A stretch of DNA of 64,000 nt from Artocarpus heterophyllus (GCA_025403435.1 JAJQZP010000426.1:183365-247364), one strand, 5' to 3'; shown: positions 12,691 to 25,290, numbered from the stretch's first letter. Numbers and translations: made by a program. The notes: generated from the sequence alone by a model not told the origin.

Positions 12691-14842
12691 AGCTGACGAG
12701 CAGTCAGCAGAAATCTCTCCAAATTTATGGTTGAGATAACTACGTTGATTGGGTGGTTTAATGTGATTAATTGGTATAATTATGGAGTAATTTTATCATT
12801 TAAGGAAAGGAAACATTTGACTTTGCATTGATTGGTATTGATTGATATGGTTTGCCCTTTTAAAATTGGTAAAGTATGGTAAGTTTATCTAAATGATTTA
12901 ACTTTCGCCAATTTCCTCTCCTTTCTCCACTAAAATTTAGTCTAGATTAGTCAGAAAAAAAATTTCTAACATAAGTGAGAGTATTGAATTTTTACGTTAC
13001 CTTCATTCACGATAATTCTCTTCTCTCTCTTCCTCTCACATCTTCTCCCTCTCATTCTGAGATGTTTCTTTTATTCTTCTCTTCTTCTTCTCTTCTCCAC
13101 GTTTTCTATTCCTCCTCTCCCTCAAAATTATCTGCATATAATTGAAAGAAAAATTGAAATTTTATTGGTTGAATTTGAAGGAATTTGAGAAGAATCATTT
13201 TGAGGTAAGAGTTCATTCTCATTTCAATGAAATCCTTCTTGACAACCAACTGCTATATCTTCATCTACAAAATTTTGTTTACTCTAAATTTTTAATATGT
13301 TATTCATGTATGAGCTTTGTGATGTTTCTCCAAGTTTCACCTTAATTGGATTTTTCTATGATAAGTTACGAATTTTCAATCCTCTACCACTCATAGTAAA
13401 ATATTGTTGTTTGGTTATGATGCATGAAAATGTGATTTTTGTTCAAGGGGTAAACGTCATTTGTTTGGTACAAAATTTGGCAAGAATGTTCATGTATATG
13501 TTATATTATGGACTGCAAAGTTTGGTAATGTTTTGATGACTGAATTATGTGTTATGAAATTTTTATTGAGACTAGGTCAAGAAACTATTTTAACAATGTT
13601 AATATTGGACTTTTGTTTTATGTAATGTTTTATATGTTTAAATGATTTTATTGATGATTAAATAATTTTATGATATTGAAATATATGTTAGTAAGATGTT
13701 AGTATGAATTTTAAAATTAAGATATATGTGTTTTAATTGTTTGAATGTGTTAAACGGACCTGGGAATAAAGTTGTTCACTGCTTTACTATTACTGGCAGA
13801 TTTCATGTTTGATATGTATGATTTGTTTTTAAGATACTTAATGTAATTTTTATGGCTAAAGAAAAATCATGGTAATATGATTATGTATTAACTTTACCCC
13901 TATCAAGTATGGTGCCTAAAGTATTTGTGAATGTTAAGCTTTTAAGTCTTAAATCCATGTAGGTCAATGAAGTGTTATGTGATGATGATTTTATAGTTTT
14001 GATGATTATGGTTATGGATGCATGTTATGAATAATGTTTACATGAGATGAATGTATGTGTGATGTTATATGGAATGGATGTTTTATTCTATGAAAATAAG
14101 TATTAATTTTATTTGTATCTTTAAATGAATAAATGGCATGAACACTCAAAGGAACGAGCACATCGAGACTGTGGCGTCGTCACCAATACATATAAGGTTA
14201 AGTAAGCTAGCTTCTAAGTAAGTATATTCTCACCTGCAACATGATATGTTTTATAAAGTTTGATGCTATGTTCATGATGATATTTATGATGATTTTATGA
14301 TGATTTCCTTAAAGGGTTTCTTATGAAAGATTTTCACGATTTAAAGTTATGCATGTTTGATTATGGCAAATTTTAAAGCATGAAAGTTATGTATATATGT
14401 ATCACCTAATAAGTGTTGCACACCAATGTTATGATATGATATGATATGATGTCATGTTTGGTTTAGGATTAGCTACCCTTCTCTTCTTATGACGGCGCGC
14501 CTACAATGATGATTATGGTACAACACTTGGGCCCTTAAGATTAAATGGAATAAGTTTTAATATGGACATTGTAATGAAAGATATGTTTCTATGAAAATGT
14601 GCTTAATGCACTATTATGATATGATGATGAAGATGATGATGATGATGTGTATGAAATGTTTTTAAATTGTGAGAAAAATATGTACTTACTAAGCTTTAGC
14701 TTATTCAAGTTTATATCATGTTGCAGATAAGGGTAAGAAAGTCATGGATTAGGTGGAGGACATGAGAAGGCATGTGAACATAAGGAAGATGAATTATAAC
14801 TGGAAGAATGCCAATGATGCAAGTTTTATGATTTAAGCTATG

Positions 14843-14847
14843 GTTTA
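14843..14847. repeat. Left TSD of copia B (gttta)
   Basis: The bases gttta precede TGTTAGAC. They recur exactly at 33498-33502 after the terminal CA of the 3' LTR. Confidence 0.94.
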
Positions 14848-16157
14848 TGTTAGACAAGTATGCCCTAAGGAGTAAAAATGTAATACGTTTTTGGAGACAT
14901 TTTTATCAATAAAGAATTTATTCTTTTATATATACCAAATCTTGTCCTCTTTACGTTCATATTTTTTGAATGCATGATAAGCAAACAGTAGTCTGAGACT
15001 GCCAGTCTAAACCTTAAGAATTAGGCATATGATGGACTGATTATGTGAAAGACACGATTCTTAAGGTGACGGTCTAAAACATATGATCCGCAATCGAGGG
15101 AATAAAGTTGGGCGCTTTATTCATGTAAAGATTGTTATGTTGTCTATATCCCTTATGGGAGATGGTTTGTCTTGACCATCGGAGTTGGACTCTGTGAATA
15201 GAAACATTGGCACGTTGTCATAGGTGACGATGTGTTGGATCGGGACATAAAGTGAATTGATTTGGATTAATAATTTTGTCTTGGCAAATCGATTCACTTT
15301 AGACAGTCATTTGTATTGTATCTTAATCCTGAGATGAATAGTGGGCCCGTTGTCTTGACTTGTGTCTTTTGATGTACCAAAGGGTGACACCCACATCTCA
15401 ATAGTGGTATGCATGCTGGTACGTTGGAGGCATGACTCTTGATAGCGTAGACTTGTTATTCATAGATATGGAATCCATAGCTCCTCTTTAGGACTAATGA
15501 TATCCTCTTATATGCGTTGTCCTGTAATTGAAAAACTAGAGCGCTCAACCATTTGGATACATAGGTGTAACCGGATGGTATACTATCTTTGGATGGTAAG
15601 TTTTCTAATGGTGAGACAATGGAACATAAGATAAAAATAATCAGAAAGGTAAGACAGAACTTGTCCTTAAGCCGATTATGGATGATCATATGAGGATACG
15701 ATACACTATGATATCTCATGGAGACTTAGCTACACGAGCTTCGTAATTCTATAAAGTTTGAGAGTGCAACTCCAAGCTTTTAGTGGAGTAGCGTTGGAGT
15801 TGATAATTGTGAAATGTATATCAAGGATATTGGGTTTCATAATTATCATGAGCTTGAACTTTACAGGTCCATTTTGGTCCCCTTTGCTAGCTCACAAAAT
15901 CCTGTAACAACACGGCGTGCTTTTTCAATAATTGGTGACTTATGTCAGATTTATCAGATTGGTTTAAAAGATGAAAGAAACAAATAATTCAAGTTTGATT
16001 ATTCGTTGAATTAATTTTGTAATAAAATTAATTTAAGATAAACTTGTTGAATTATTGCGATCAGATAATTCTTGTCTATTTATCGGTTGTTTTAATTTTG
16101 GACAAATTAGATCAAGATAAACTTGTAGAATTATTGTGAATTGATTTATTTTCTTAG

Positions 16158-16162
16158 AGATT
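16158..16162. repeat. Left TSD of the Tekay element (agatt)
   Basis: The bases agatt precede the LTR start TGTAACGCC. The same five follow its terminal GACA at 25105-25109. The uninterrupted site is seen once in the 3' LTR of copia B. Confidence 0.95.
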
Positions 16163-16434
16163 TGTAACGCCCTGAAATTTATTTAAGGTTAATGTAATAT
16201 AAATGATGGATTAGTGTGCCATAATTAATGTTTTAACATTAATTAGATTATTTGGTTGGATCTTGAAATTTTGGTGGTTTGTTAATTTGATGAATTCAAA
16301 TGCTTTCATATTGTTTTAAAATAATGTTTTGAGTTTTAAAACACAACAATTTGTAAAATGTTAAAAATACTCCGTTTTACAAAACCGTGGGCGGCACATG
16401 GTTTTCGCACAGTAAAACCGCCCACCGATTTTCC

Positions 16435-16444
16435 CTATTTATTC
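16435..16444 (+). promoter_or_regulatory. TATA-like box of the Tekay LTR
   Basis: CTATTTATTC lies just before about 95 bases of almost pure CT repeats. The same pairing is kept in the 3' LTR near 23260 and, on the minus strand, in the diverged solo LTR near 55280. That conservation supports it as the promoter. Confidence 0.55.
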
Positions 16445-17019
16445 TCTCTCTCCCTCCTCTCTCCTCACTCTCTCCCGTGGCTCTCTTCTCTCTCTCTCTT
16501 GATCTCTCTCTCGGTCTCTCGTTCTCTCTCTATCTCTCTCAAAAAAAAATTTTTGAAACCAAATTCGAATCCAAGCTTCGGGTTAGTAAGGAGGAAGCTC
16601 GGGGACATGATTCAGCAACCGAGAATGCGGATTGAAGCTTCGATTCGAGGTTAGTTTTGAAATTTCTAAACTTTTTTCAAAATTTTCAATTTTGTGTATT
16701 TTTGAAATTTAGGTTTGTTTGAGCTTAGAAAACCTTGGATTTAAGTTAAATGAACTTAGAAAAACTAGAATCTAAGCTTAGATTGAAGAAAAACGGATTG
16801 GATTCAAGATTTTTCATTTTTCTCCCTATTTTCTCATTTTCAGATTTTTGAGATTTTTGAGTTTAAATCTTGTTTAAATGAGCCCAAATGTATTCTAGTA
16901 TGTTTTTCTATCAACTATGATTGTTTTTCATGCCTGGGATTTGAGAAAAACATGTTAGAATCAAGATTTGGATTTTGGGGATCGAGAAACCCGTGGCTGG
17001 GATTTCTGGGTTTTCCCAG

Positions 17020-17116
17020 TTCGGCAGGCCGGAAGAGGGATCGGCAGGCCGGTGTTCTTCTGTCCGGCAGGCCGAACCTGGGGAAATGACCGAAGCAGGG
17101 AGTCCGGCAAGCCAAC
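17020..17116 (+). repeat. CGGCAGGCC motif cluster, Tekay 5' LTR
   Basis: Four copies are present: TTCGGCAGGCCGG, ATCGGCAGGCCGG, TCCGGCAGGCCGA and TCCGGCAAGCC. They are spaced about 18-40 bases. The matching segment of the 3' LTR (23818-23962) has more copies. Confidence 0.9.
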
Positions 17117-18259
17117 CGTGGCATAGAAAATTTTGTGATTTTCACCCGTTTTTACTGTTTTGAACCCTGATTTAAATTTCAACCTTATAGAATGATTTTA
17201 AAGGTACAAATGGCACACTAGGACATCATGAAATGGTCTAGTAACAAAGAATGTCTCGAACTAGATATTGATCGACTTAGTTTGTATCTAGGATTGTTCG
17301 TGGTTCCGCGGAGCTAACGTATAGCGGACCGGGATTACAGTATGGGGCACCGGCACGAGTATTGAGGTAGGAATTCTACCCCACTTCTTTTGTAGCCTGG
17401 TTTTGAAATGATTTGGCTTTGAAAAGGATTTCTATTAAAATGTTTTCAACGGTTGTTTAAAAATGAATTTATCGGTTATATTTTAATATACCGTAAATTA
17501 AAATGGACTTTATAATAAATGTAAATGACAACACTCGGTAATTGGGTTTTGAATGATGGTGATAATAAACATATAGGCATGATGCCATATCAGAGGTCGG
17601 GTCGTGTAGCGATCGACCTTGGGGGCAGGTCCTGAAACCCAGTTGGGCCACTACGGTGGTGATATTATTATGGTTTGCCTAGGAAAAAGAAACTGATATT
17701 TCTGGTTGTCCAAGTAAACTGTTCTGGGTAAGGATGGTTTTACTTAAATTTGCTTATTTATTTATTTATTCAAAGTTTCTTTTAAATAACTCCTGAATAA
17801 TGTTATGTTTCTTTAAATTAAATTATTTTATAAAACTTAGTCCTACTGAGCCTTTCGCTCACGTTTTATTTGTTTTAAATTTTCCCCTCTAGGTGGTTTT
17901 CCATTTAGGTTTGGAGAGGATTCTTCAGACAGAACTCAGGAGCAATAGGAGGATTAATTTATATTTTGTATCATTTAATTAAGGCATGTAAGATTTTAAC
18001 TTTATTTGCATCCTGGACTGTGATTGTATTTATGATATTGTCAGTACCATGTGTGTGTACAAGTTGTGGGTTGTGGAACCCATACTCGCGGCGTTATTAT
18101 TTTAATATTTATTCGTTGAATGTTTTAAATTGCCAAATGTATATGAACTCTTTATAAAGTGTTTTAACGACCCTTAAACTCTGGATTTTAATTAAATTCT
18201 CTTTTAATTAATTTAAATAACCTGCCACGTCACCTCCCGTACTCCGGGGCATGACAGAA

Positions 18260-18271
18260 TGGTGTCAGAGC
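18260..18271 (+). promoter_or_regulatory. Primer-binding site of the Tekay element
   Basis: TGGTGTCAGAGC starts three bases after the 5' LTR. It matches the tRNA-iMet complement in 11 of 12 bases. Confidence 0.9.
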
Positions 18272-18361
18272 TCAAGGTTATGAACCTTGGGAATTGTGCA
18301 CACATAGGTTTGACAATGAAATACCTCTGACAGTCCAAATTTTGTTTTCAGAAGTGAGAGA

Positions 18362-19466
18362 ATGGCACCTAGACGTCGTTCGACAGCTAACGCTGAGTTT
18401 GGGAACGATGAGAGCATGATGAGGTCTATGTTTGCGACTTTCTGGAAGATGGCAGCCGGCAGCCGGCAGCCAGGGCTAGACCGGAAGATTCTGATATTGG
18501 TAGTCGGCATGCGTACTTTAAGAAATTTCGACGGGCGTCTGTTCTGATTTTGATGGCAATGGGTATCCGTAGTTAGCAGAGTATTGGTTGGATTCGATCT
18601 TGAAGCATTTGGATACTCTTGGTGTGCCTGAGGAGTATCGTGTGGAGTTTGCTGCATATAAGCTCGAGGGTGGCGCTAACACTTGGTGGAAGCAGGCTAA
18701 GCATCTGGAGCGCGGTGGTGATATCAGTTGGGACTGGTTCAAGGAGCTGTTCTATGATCGGTATTTTCCACAGGGATATAGAGATCAGAAGGCAGCTGAG
18801 TTCTACAGGTTGCAGCAAGGTGAGTTGTCAGTTCGGGAGTATGAGGCAAAGTTTAATGAGTTGGCTAGGTTTGTTCCATCAGCTGTGGCATCGGAGCGTG
18901 AGAAATGTATTAAGTTTCAGGAAGGGCTCAAGGCTCCTATTCGGTGGCAGTTGGTTGCTCTGCGGCTTAGGAGTTTCGGAGAGCTTGTGTCATCGACGAT
19001 CTCTGTGGAGAATGATTATGTGCAGTATTCTGAGGACCGAGCCAAGGCTTTAGGAGGACCGTAGAGGAGTGGTAGGAAGAGCACCAGTAGTCGTCCAGCT
19101 CCGGGGAAAGGCAAGCAAAGTGGCGCGACCAGCGGTAGCAGCAGTTCGTCTGGCAGCGAGCGTAGCAATCCCTACAGTTTTCATTGTCATTTCTGTCAGC
19201 AGCCCGGACACATCAAGAGAAATTACCCAATCAAGAGTGCCCGTCTTGGATCTCAGACCGAGGAGGATGCCAGTCGTTAGTCTCAGCCTCAGACCCTACC
19301 TCTGCCACAGCAGTACCCGCAGTTGCAGTATCCCCAGTTCTCTCCTCAGTAGTTCTCATATCCGGCACGAGGGCAGCAGCTGCAGCATTTCCAGCGCAGC
19401 GTCCCTTAGTATCGAGTGCCGAGTGTAGGTAGTGTGTAGTCATCTCCATCCCAGCAGCATCGGTAG
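18362..19466 (+). pseudogene. Tekay gag (capsid and zinc knuckle), broken
   Basis: The start ATG at 18362 opens MAPRRRSTANAEFG, a typical Tekay gag beginning. The frame shifts between about 18490 and 18590. The retrotransposon gag domain then runs from 18588 (LGVPEEYRVEFAAYKLEG, then WFKELFYDRYFPQGYRDQK). A zinc knuckle near 19176-19220 reads CHFCQQPGHIKRNY; the last cysteine of the CCHC set is replaced by tyrosine, a single G-to-A change. The downstream Q-rich linker holds in-frame TAG stops at 19278, 19350, 19407, 19437 and 19464, and another TAG lies at 19062. Gag packages element RNA, but this copy cannot make full-length protein. Confidence 0.9.
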
Positions 19467-19514
19467 AATAATCTAGGACCCAGCAATGTTGGTAGAGGAA
19501 AAGGGAAGGCGCCA

Positions 19515-21473
19515 GTGCAGGTTCATGCAATGGCATCTGGAGGTTCAGATTCCCATGTTGGTAACGCAGTTGTCGATGGTATGATCTTGGTTTCTAGATC
19601 TCTAGCTCGCGTTTTATTTGATACCAGTGCCTCTCATTCTCTCATTTCGAGTTCTTTTGTGCATGCCTTGGGATTAGAGGTAGAAGAGTTTAATGAACCC
19701 CTAGTCATAACTTCCCCCTTGGGGCGGGTGTGTGTAAATTGTATGTGTAAATCCTGTAAAATAAAGATTGGGGATGAGATTTTGAAAAGTGATTTGATTA
19801 TACTCCCCATGAGCTCCTATGATGTAATTCTAGGGATGGACTGGTTGTCCAGGTATAGTGCAGTCGTGGACTGCCAACTTAGAAAAGTGACCCTAGTGTC
19901 TGATAGGGGGACGGTAGTCACTTACCAGGGTGGTAGTGATTGGTTAATGAGTGAGCGTCTCATGAAGTCGTGTCTAGGAGGGCGAAGGAATCTAGGTTGT
20001 TGTGCTTTTCTTGCCAATCTAGATTGCGAGCCCTATGTTTCGAGTGGCAGTGTAGCGATTTCGGTGGTTGATGAGTTCGAGGATGTCTTCCCCGACGAGT
20101 TGCCAGGATTACCACCGCATCGGGAAATTGAGTTTGGTATCGAGTTGTTTCCAAGGACAGCATCGATATTTATGTCACCTTATCAGATGGCGCCGGCAGA
20201 AATGAAGGAATTGAGGAAGCAACTTCAGGAGCTTGCTGATAAAGGGTATATTCGAAATAGCACATCTCCGTGGGGAGCACCAGTTTTGTTTGCTAAGAAG
20301 CATGATGGGACTCTCAGGTTGTGTGTGGATTATCGGCAGCTAAATCGTGTTACGGTGAAGAACAAGTATCCCTTGCCTAGGATTGATGAGTTGTTTGATC
20401 AGTTGGGAGGTTCGCGATACTTCTCGAAGATTGATTTGCGGTCGGGTTATCATCAGCTCAGGATCAAGGAAGAGGATATTCCCAAGACAGCTTTTAGGAC
20501 TCGGTATGGGCACTTTGAGTTCCTGGTTATGTCGTTTGGGTTGACGAATGCTCCGGCAGCTTTCATGGATTTGATGAATAGGATATTTAGGCCGTATTTG
20601 GATCAGTTCGTGATTGTGTTCATCGATGATATTCTTGTGTATTCTAAGACTTGGGAGGAGCATGAGCAGCATCTTCGGATCGTGCTTCAGACTCTGCGGG
20701 AGCACCAGTTGCATGCTAAGAGGGAAAAGTGTGAGTTTGGGTTGACTGAGGTCAAGTTTCTAGGTCATGTCATCTCGGAGCATGGTATTTCTGTGGATCT
20801 GTCCAAGATTAAAGCCATAGTGGATTGGGAACGACCAAAGAATGTAGCAGAGATTCGTAGCTTTTTAGGTCTTGTAGGTTATTACAGGAAATTTGTAAAG
20901 GATTTTTCAAAGATTGCAGCTCCTTTGACGAGATTGATAAAAAAAAATGTCAGGTTTGAGTGGAATGAAGATTGTGAGCTTGCTTTTCAGGAATTGAAGA
21001 ACCGGTTGACTTCAGCTCCAGTATTAGTTATTCCTAGCAGTGACGAGCCGTATGAGGTTTATGCGAATACTTCAGGGCGCGGACTTGGGTGCATGTTGAT
21101 GTAGCATGGACGTGTGGTTGCGTATGGATCGAGACAGCTACGACCTCACGAGCGGAATTATCCTACTCATGATTTAGAGCTCGCGGCGGTGATTCACACG
21201 CTGAAGATTTGGAGGTGTTACTTGTATGGAGCGTCGTTTCAGGTCTTCTCCGATCACAAGAGTTTGAGGTATTTGTTCACTCAGAGGGATCTCAATTTGA
21301 GGCAGCGTAGATGGGTAGAGTATATGGAGGATTATGATTTTGCATTGCAGTATCATCCCGAGAAAGCAAATGTGGTCGCGGATGCGCTTAGCAGGAAGTC
21401 TTCAGGGATTCTCGCTTGTTTGGCTTTTGAGGACTGGAGCAGGGATGCAACGATGAACGAGTATAGGCTATGA
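19515..21473 (+). pseudogene. Tekay protease, reverse transcriptase and RNase H
   Basis: This shares a frame with the main gag block. The protease active site is seen as [12 protein letters not shown] (about 19612-19650), with [12 protein letters not shown] downstream. RT spans about 20190-20700: [35 protein letters not shown], then the catalytic FIDD box in [13 protein letters not shown]. RNase H follows at about 21045-21400, but its first catalytic aspartate is asparagine ([11 protein letters not shown]). A TAG at 21102 cuts the frame right after GCMLM. The rest ([20 protein letters not shown], then [11 protein letters not shown]) is intact. Apart from that stop the reading frame is open for over 1.9 kb. 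Confidence 0.93.
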
Positions 21474-21553
21474 TATCATGAAGACTGTGATCGAGTTTCG
21501 GTATATCATGTGGAAGCGACCCCAGCTCTTGTTCGGATGGTGAAGCAAAGTCA

Positions 21554-22935
21554 GTGGCAGGATCGGCATTTACAGGGGATTTGGTCGAGGAATGGAGCGT
21601 GCATGCAGATGGGTCGTTGTATTTCCGAGAGCGTCTTGCAGTTCCAGCTATCACCGAAGTGATGAAAGCCGTTTTGGACGAAGCTCATAGGTCTCAATTT
21701 GCTATTCATCCGGTGAGCACCAAGATGTATCGCGATTTGAAGAGGCATTATTGGTGGAGAGGCATGAAGAAAGACGTTCGAGAGTACGTGGCCAAGTGTT
21801 CGACGTGTCTTCAGGTGAAAGCCGAGCATCAGAAGCCTGAGGTCAGCTTCAGCCGCTTCCTATTCCAGGGTGGAAATGGGAGCATGTGACGATGGATTTC
21901 CTCACAGGTTTGCCAAGGACGGAGCAGCGGCACGACACAGTTTGGGTTGTGGCCGACAGGTTGACGAAATCGATGCATTTTATTCTGTTTAGGTCAACGT
22001 GTTCGAGCAAGGGTCTCGGGGATTTGTATTTGTAGAACATTGTGAGGTTGCATGGAGTTCCCTTGTCCATCACCTCTGATCGAGACACTAGGTTTAATGC
22101 TAAGTACTAGAGGAGTTTTTAGGAGGCTTTAGGTACGGATTTGAACTTTAGTATGGCATTTCATCCTCAGAATGATGGGCAGTCTGAGCGGGTTATTCAG
22201 ATTCTCGAGGATATGTTGCGTGCCTGTGCGTTGGACTTCGGCGGAAATTGGAAGCAATGTTTGCATCTGGCAGAGTTTGCATACAACAATAGCTATCAGG
22301 CGAGTATTGGTATGGCACCGTTTGAGGCGCTATATGGGCGACCGTGTCGGTCATCTGTGTGTTGGGCCGAGCCAAAAGATGGGGTTATTCTTGGGCCGGA
22401 TGAGATTCGTGCTAGCAATGATAAAGTCACGGTGATTCGAGATCGGTTGAGAGCAGTTTAGAGTCGTCAGAAGAGTTACGCGGATAGGAGACGTAGACCC
22501 TTAGAGTTTGCGGTTGGAGATTTTGTTCTCTTGAGGGTATCGCCTCGTAAGGGAACTATGCGGTTCGGGGTGAGTGGGAAGCCCGCGCCGAGGTATATTG
22601 AGCCGTTCGAGATCACTCAGCATGTTGGTGTGGTCGCTTATCGGCTTGATCTTCCGCCCGAACTTTCTCATGTTCACGATGTGTTTCATGTGTCGATACT
22701 TAGGAAGTGTCCACCTGAGCAGGGCAAGATAGTTTCATTTTGCGATGTGTAAGTTCAGGAGGATACGACGTACGAAGAAGTGTCAATTCAGATCATCGAC
22801 CGAAAAGTGATTAGTTTGCGTCGTCGTGAGATACCATTGGTAAAAGTCGTGTGGCAGCATCATGGGGTTGATGAAGCCACTTGGGAGCTGGAGTCGAGTA
22901 TGCGGGAATTGTATCCGCATTTGTTTTGTTTCTGA
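21554..22935 (+). pseudogene. Tekay integrase with C-terminal chromodomain, broken
   Basis: The zinc-binding HHCC domain is visible at about 21680-21830 (H...FAIHPVSTKMYRDL...CSTCLQVK). The catalytic core follows, with TMDFLTGLPR, a SITSDRDTRF block and the glutamate in FHPQNDGQSERVIQ. Frameshifts lie near 21860 and 22100, with stops near 22033, 22108 and 22459. The GKPAPRYIEPFEI region precedes a chromodomain-like end at about 22800-22935 (PLVKVVWQHHGVDEATWELE), stopping at 22933. Chromodomains of this class direct insertion into heterochromatin, which fits the surroundings. Confidence 0.92.
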
Positions 22936-22954
22936 AATGAGTTGTAAATTTCGA

Positions 22955-22983
22955 GGACAAAATTTCTTTTAGGGTTGGAGAGT
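22955..22983 (+). promoter_or_regulatory. PPT region of the Tekay element
   Basis: The bases before the 3' LTR include GGACAAAATTTC and end TTAGGGTTGGAGAGT. This is the usual Tekay layout, with a purine tract slightly broken by TT. Confidence 0.65.
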
Positions 22984-25104
22984 TGTAACACCCCGAAATT
23001 TATTTAAGGTTAATGTAATATAAATGATGAATTAGTGTGCCATAATTAATGTTTTAACATTAATTAGATTATTTGGTTGGATCTTGAAATTTTGGTGGTT
23101 TGTTAATTTGATGAATTCAAATGCTTTCATATTGTTTTAAAATAATGTTTTGAGTTTTAAAACACAACAATTTGTAAAATGTTAAAAATACTCCGTTTTA
23201 CAAAACCGTGGGCGGCACATGGTTTTTGCACAGTAAAACCGCCCACCGATTTTCCCTATTTATTCTCTCTCTTCCTCCTCTCTCCTCACTCTCTCTCATG
23301 GCTCTCTTTTCTCTCTCTCTTGATCTCTCTCTCTATCTCTCTCAAAAATTTTTGAAACCAAATTCAAATCCAAGCTTCGGGTTAGCAAGGAGGAAGCTCG
23401 GGGACGTGATTTAGCAACCGAGAACGCGGATTGAAGCTTCGATTCGAGGTTAGTTTTGAAATTTCTAAACTTTTTCCAAAATTTTCAATTTTGTGCATTT
23501 TTGAAATCTAGGTTTGTTTGAGCTTAGAAAACCTTGGATTTAAGTTAAATGAACTTAGAACAACTAGAATCTAAGCTTAGATTGAAGAAAAACGGATTAG
23601 ATTCAAGATTTTTCATTTTTCTCCCCATTTTCTCATTTTTGGATTTTTGAGATTTTTGAGTTTAAATCTTGTTTAAATGAGCCCAAATGTATTCTAGTAT
23701 GTTTTTCTATCAACTATGATTGTTTTTCATGCCTGGGATTTGAGAAAAACAGGTTAGAATCAAGATTTGAATTTTGGGGATCGAGAAACCCGTGGCTAGA
23801 TTTATGGGTTTTCCCAGTTCGGCAGGCCGAACCGCGTGTTCGGCAGGCCGGAATAGGGATCGGCAGGCTGGTGTTCTTCTGTCCAGCAGGCTGAACCTGG
23901 GGAAATGACCGGCCGACCGGACCTGACTTCCGGCCGGCCGAAGTAGGGAGTCCGGCAGGCCAACCGAGGCATAGAAAATTTTGTGATTTTCACCCGTTTT
24001 TACTGTTTTGAACCCTGATTTAAATTCCAACCTTATAGAATGATTTTAAATTTACAAATGGCACACTAGGACATCATGAAATGGTCTCGTAACATAGAAT
24101 GTCTCGAACTAGATATTGATCGACTTAGTTTGTATCTAGGATTGTTCGTGGTTCCGCGGAGCTAACGTATAGCGGACCGGGATTACGGTGTGGGGCACCG
24201 GCATGAGTATTGAGGTAAGACTTCTACCCCACTTCTTTGGTATCCTGGTTTTGAAATGATTTGGCTTTGAAAAGGATTTCTATTAAAATGTTTTCAACGG
24301 TTGTTTAAAAATGAATTTATCGGTTATATTTTAATATACCGTGAACTAAAATGAACTTCATAATAAATGTAAATGACAACACTCGGTAATTGAGTTTTGA
24401 ATGATGGTGATAATAAACATATAGGCATGATGTCATATTAGAGATTGGGTCGTGTAGCGATCGACCTTGGGGGCAGGTCCTGAAACCCAACTGGGCCACT
24501 ACGGTGGTGATATTATTATGGTTTGCCTAGGAAAAAGAAACTGATATTTCTGGTTGTCCAAGTAAACTGTTCTGGGTAAGGATGGTTTTACTTAAAGTTG
24601 CTTATTTATTTATTTATTTAAAGTTTCTTTTAAATAACTCCTGAATAATGTCATGTTTCTTTAAATTAAATTATTTTATAAAACTTAGTCCTACGGAGCC
24701 TTTCGCTCACGTTTTATTTGTTTTAAATTTCCCCCTCTAGGTGGTTTCCCATTTTGGTTTGGAGAGGATTCTTCAGACAGAACTCAGGAGCAATAGGAGG
24801 ATTAATTTATATTTTGTATCATTTAATTAAGGCATGTAAGATTTTAACTTTATTTGCATCCTGGACTGTGATTGTATTTATGATATTGTCAGTACCATGT
24901 GTGTGTACAAGTTGTGGGTTGTGGAACCCATACTCGCGGCGTTATTATTTTAATATTTATTCGTTGAATGTTTTAAATTGCCAAATGTATATGAACTCTT
25001 TATAAAGTGTTTTAACGACCCTTAAACTCTGGATTTTAATTAAATTCTCTTTTAATTAATTTAAATAACCCGCCACGTCACCTCCCGTACTCCAGGGCGT
25101 GACA
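22984..25104 (+). repeat. 3' LTR of the Tekay element
   Basis: This 2121 bp LTR begins TGTAACACCCC and ends GGGCGTGACA. It is nearly identical to 16163-18256. It differs by scattered transitions, a shorter CT tract and extra copies in the CGGCAGGCC cluster. Confidence 0.95.
23818..23962 (+). repeat. Expanded CGGCAGGCC motif cluster, Tekay 3' LTR
   Basis: This holds about seven copies or close variants, including TTCGGCAGGCCGA, TTCGGCAGGCCGG, ATCGGCAGGCTGG, TCCAGCAGGCTGA, CGGCCGACCGGA, CCGGCCGGCCGA and TCCGGCAGGCC. The 5' LTR has about four in the same place, so copy number changed within one element. Confidence 0.88.
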
Positions 25105-25249
25105 AGATTATCTTGATAAAGTTTGTTTTGATCAGATAACTTCTCTATTCGGTTATTTAAATCAAAACTAAGACTTTATCCTTTAGAATCTCGGGTGGAA
25201 AATAAAAGATTCGTGGAGATTTTTTCTCAGGAGTTTGGCTTATCGGATG

Positions 25250-25290
25250 ACGTGTTCGGCCTGCCGATGGGGCCTGTTTGGCCTGCCGAT
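25250..25290 (+). repeat. GGCCTGCCG motif pair, copia B 5' LTR
   Basis: TTCGGCCTGCCGA and TTTGGCCTGCCGA are separated by a short spacer, about 120-150 bases upstream of the TATA box. The 3' LTR has three copies here (32920-32982). Confidence 0.88.

Larger units (their letters stand above)
16163..18256 (+). repeat. 5' LTR of the Tekay element
   Basis: This 2094 bp LTR has a TATA-like CTATTTATTC at 16435-16444, followed at once by a CT-rich leader (16442-16537). A CGGCAGGCC cluster lies about 590 bases further on. An open frame at 17966-18157 is shared with the 3' LTR only through LTR identity. Confidence 0.95.
16163..25104 (+). mobile_element. Tekay-type Ty3/gypsy chromovirus, complete structure
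   Basis: This is an 8.9 kb element with LTRs 16163-18256 and 22984-25104, a tRNA-iMet PBS, gag, protease, RT, RNase H, integrase and a C-terminal chromodomain, and an exact TSD (agatt). The RT-before-integrase order plus the chromodomain make it a chromovirus. LTR length, TGTAAC...GACA ends and protein blocks fit Tekay/Del. The first 58 bases of the LTRs differ at three positions, all transitions, and long following stretches are nearly identical, so this is the youngest layer of the nest. Several TAG stops and frameshifts make it non-autonomous. Confidence 0.95.

Noticed and set aside
20340..20714. A 124-codon minus-strand frame across the Tekay RT
   Set aside because: It is the antisense shadow of the RT coding sequence.
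17966..25005. A shared frame of about 63-83 codons in both Tekay LTRs as a conserved small protein
   Set aside because: Conservation is explained by LTR identity, and the diverged relative at 53.4 kb does not keep the frame.
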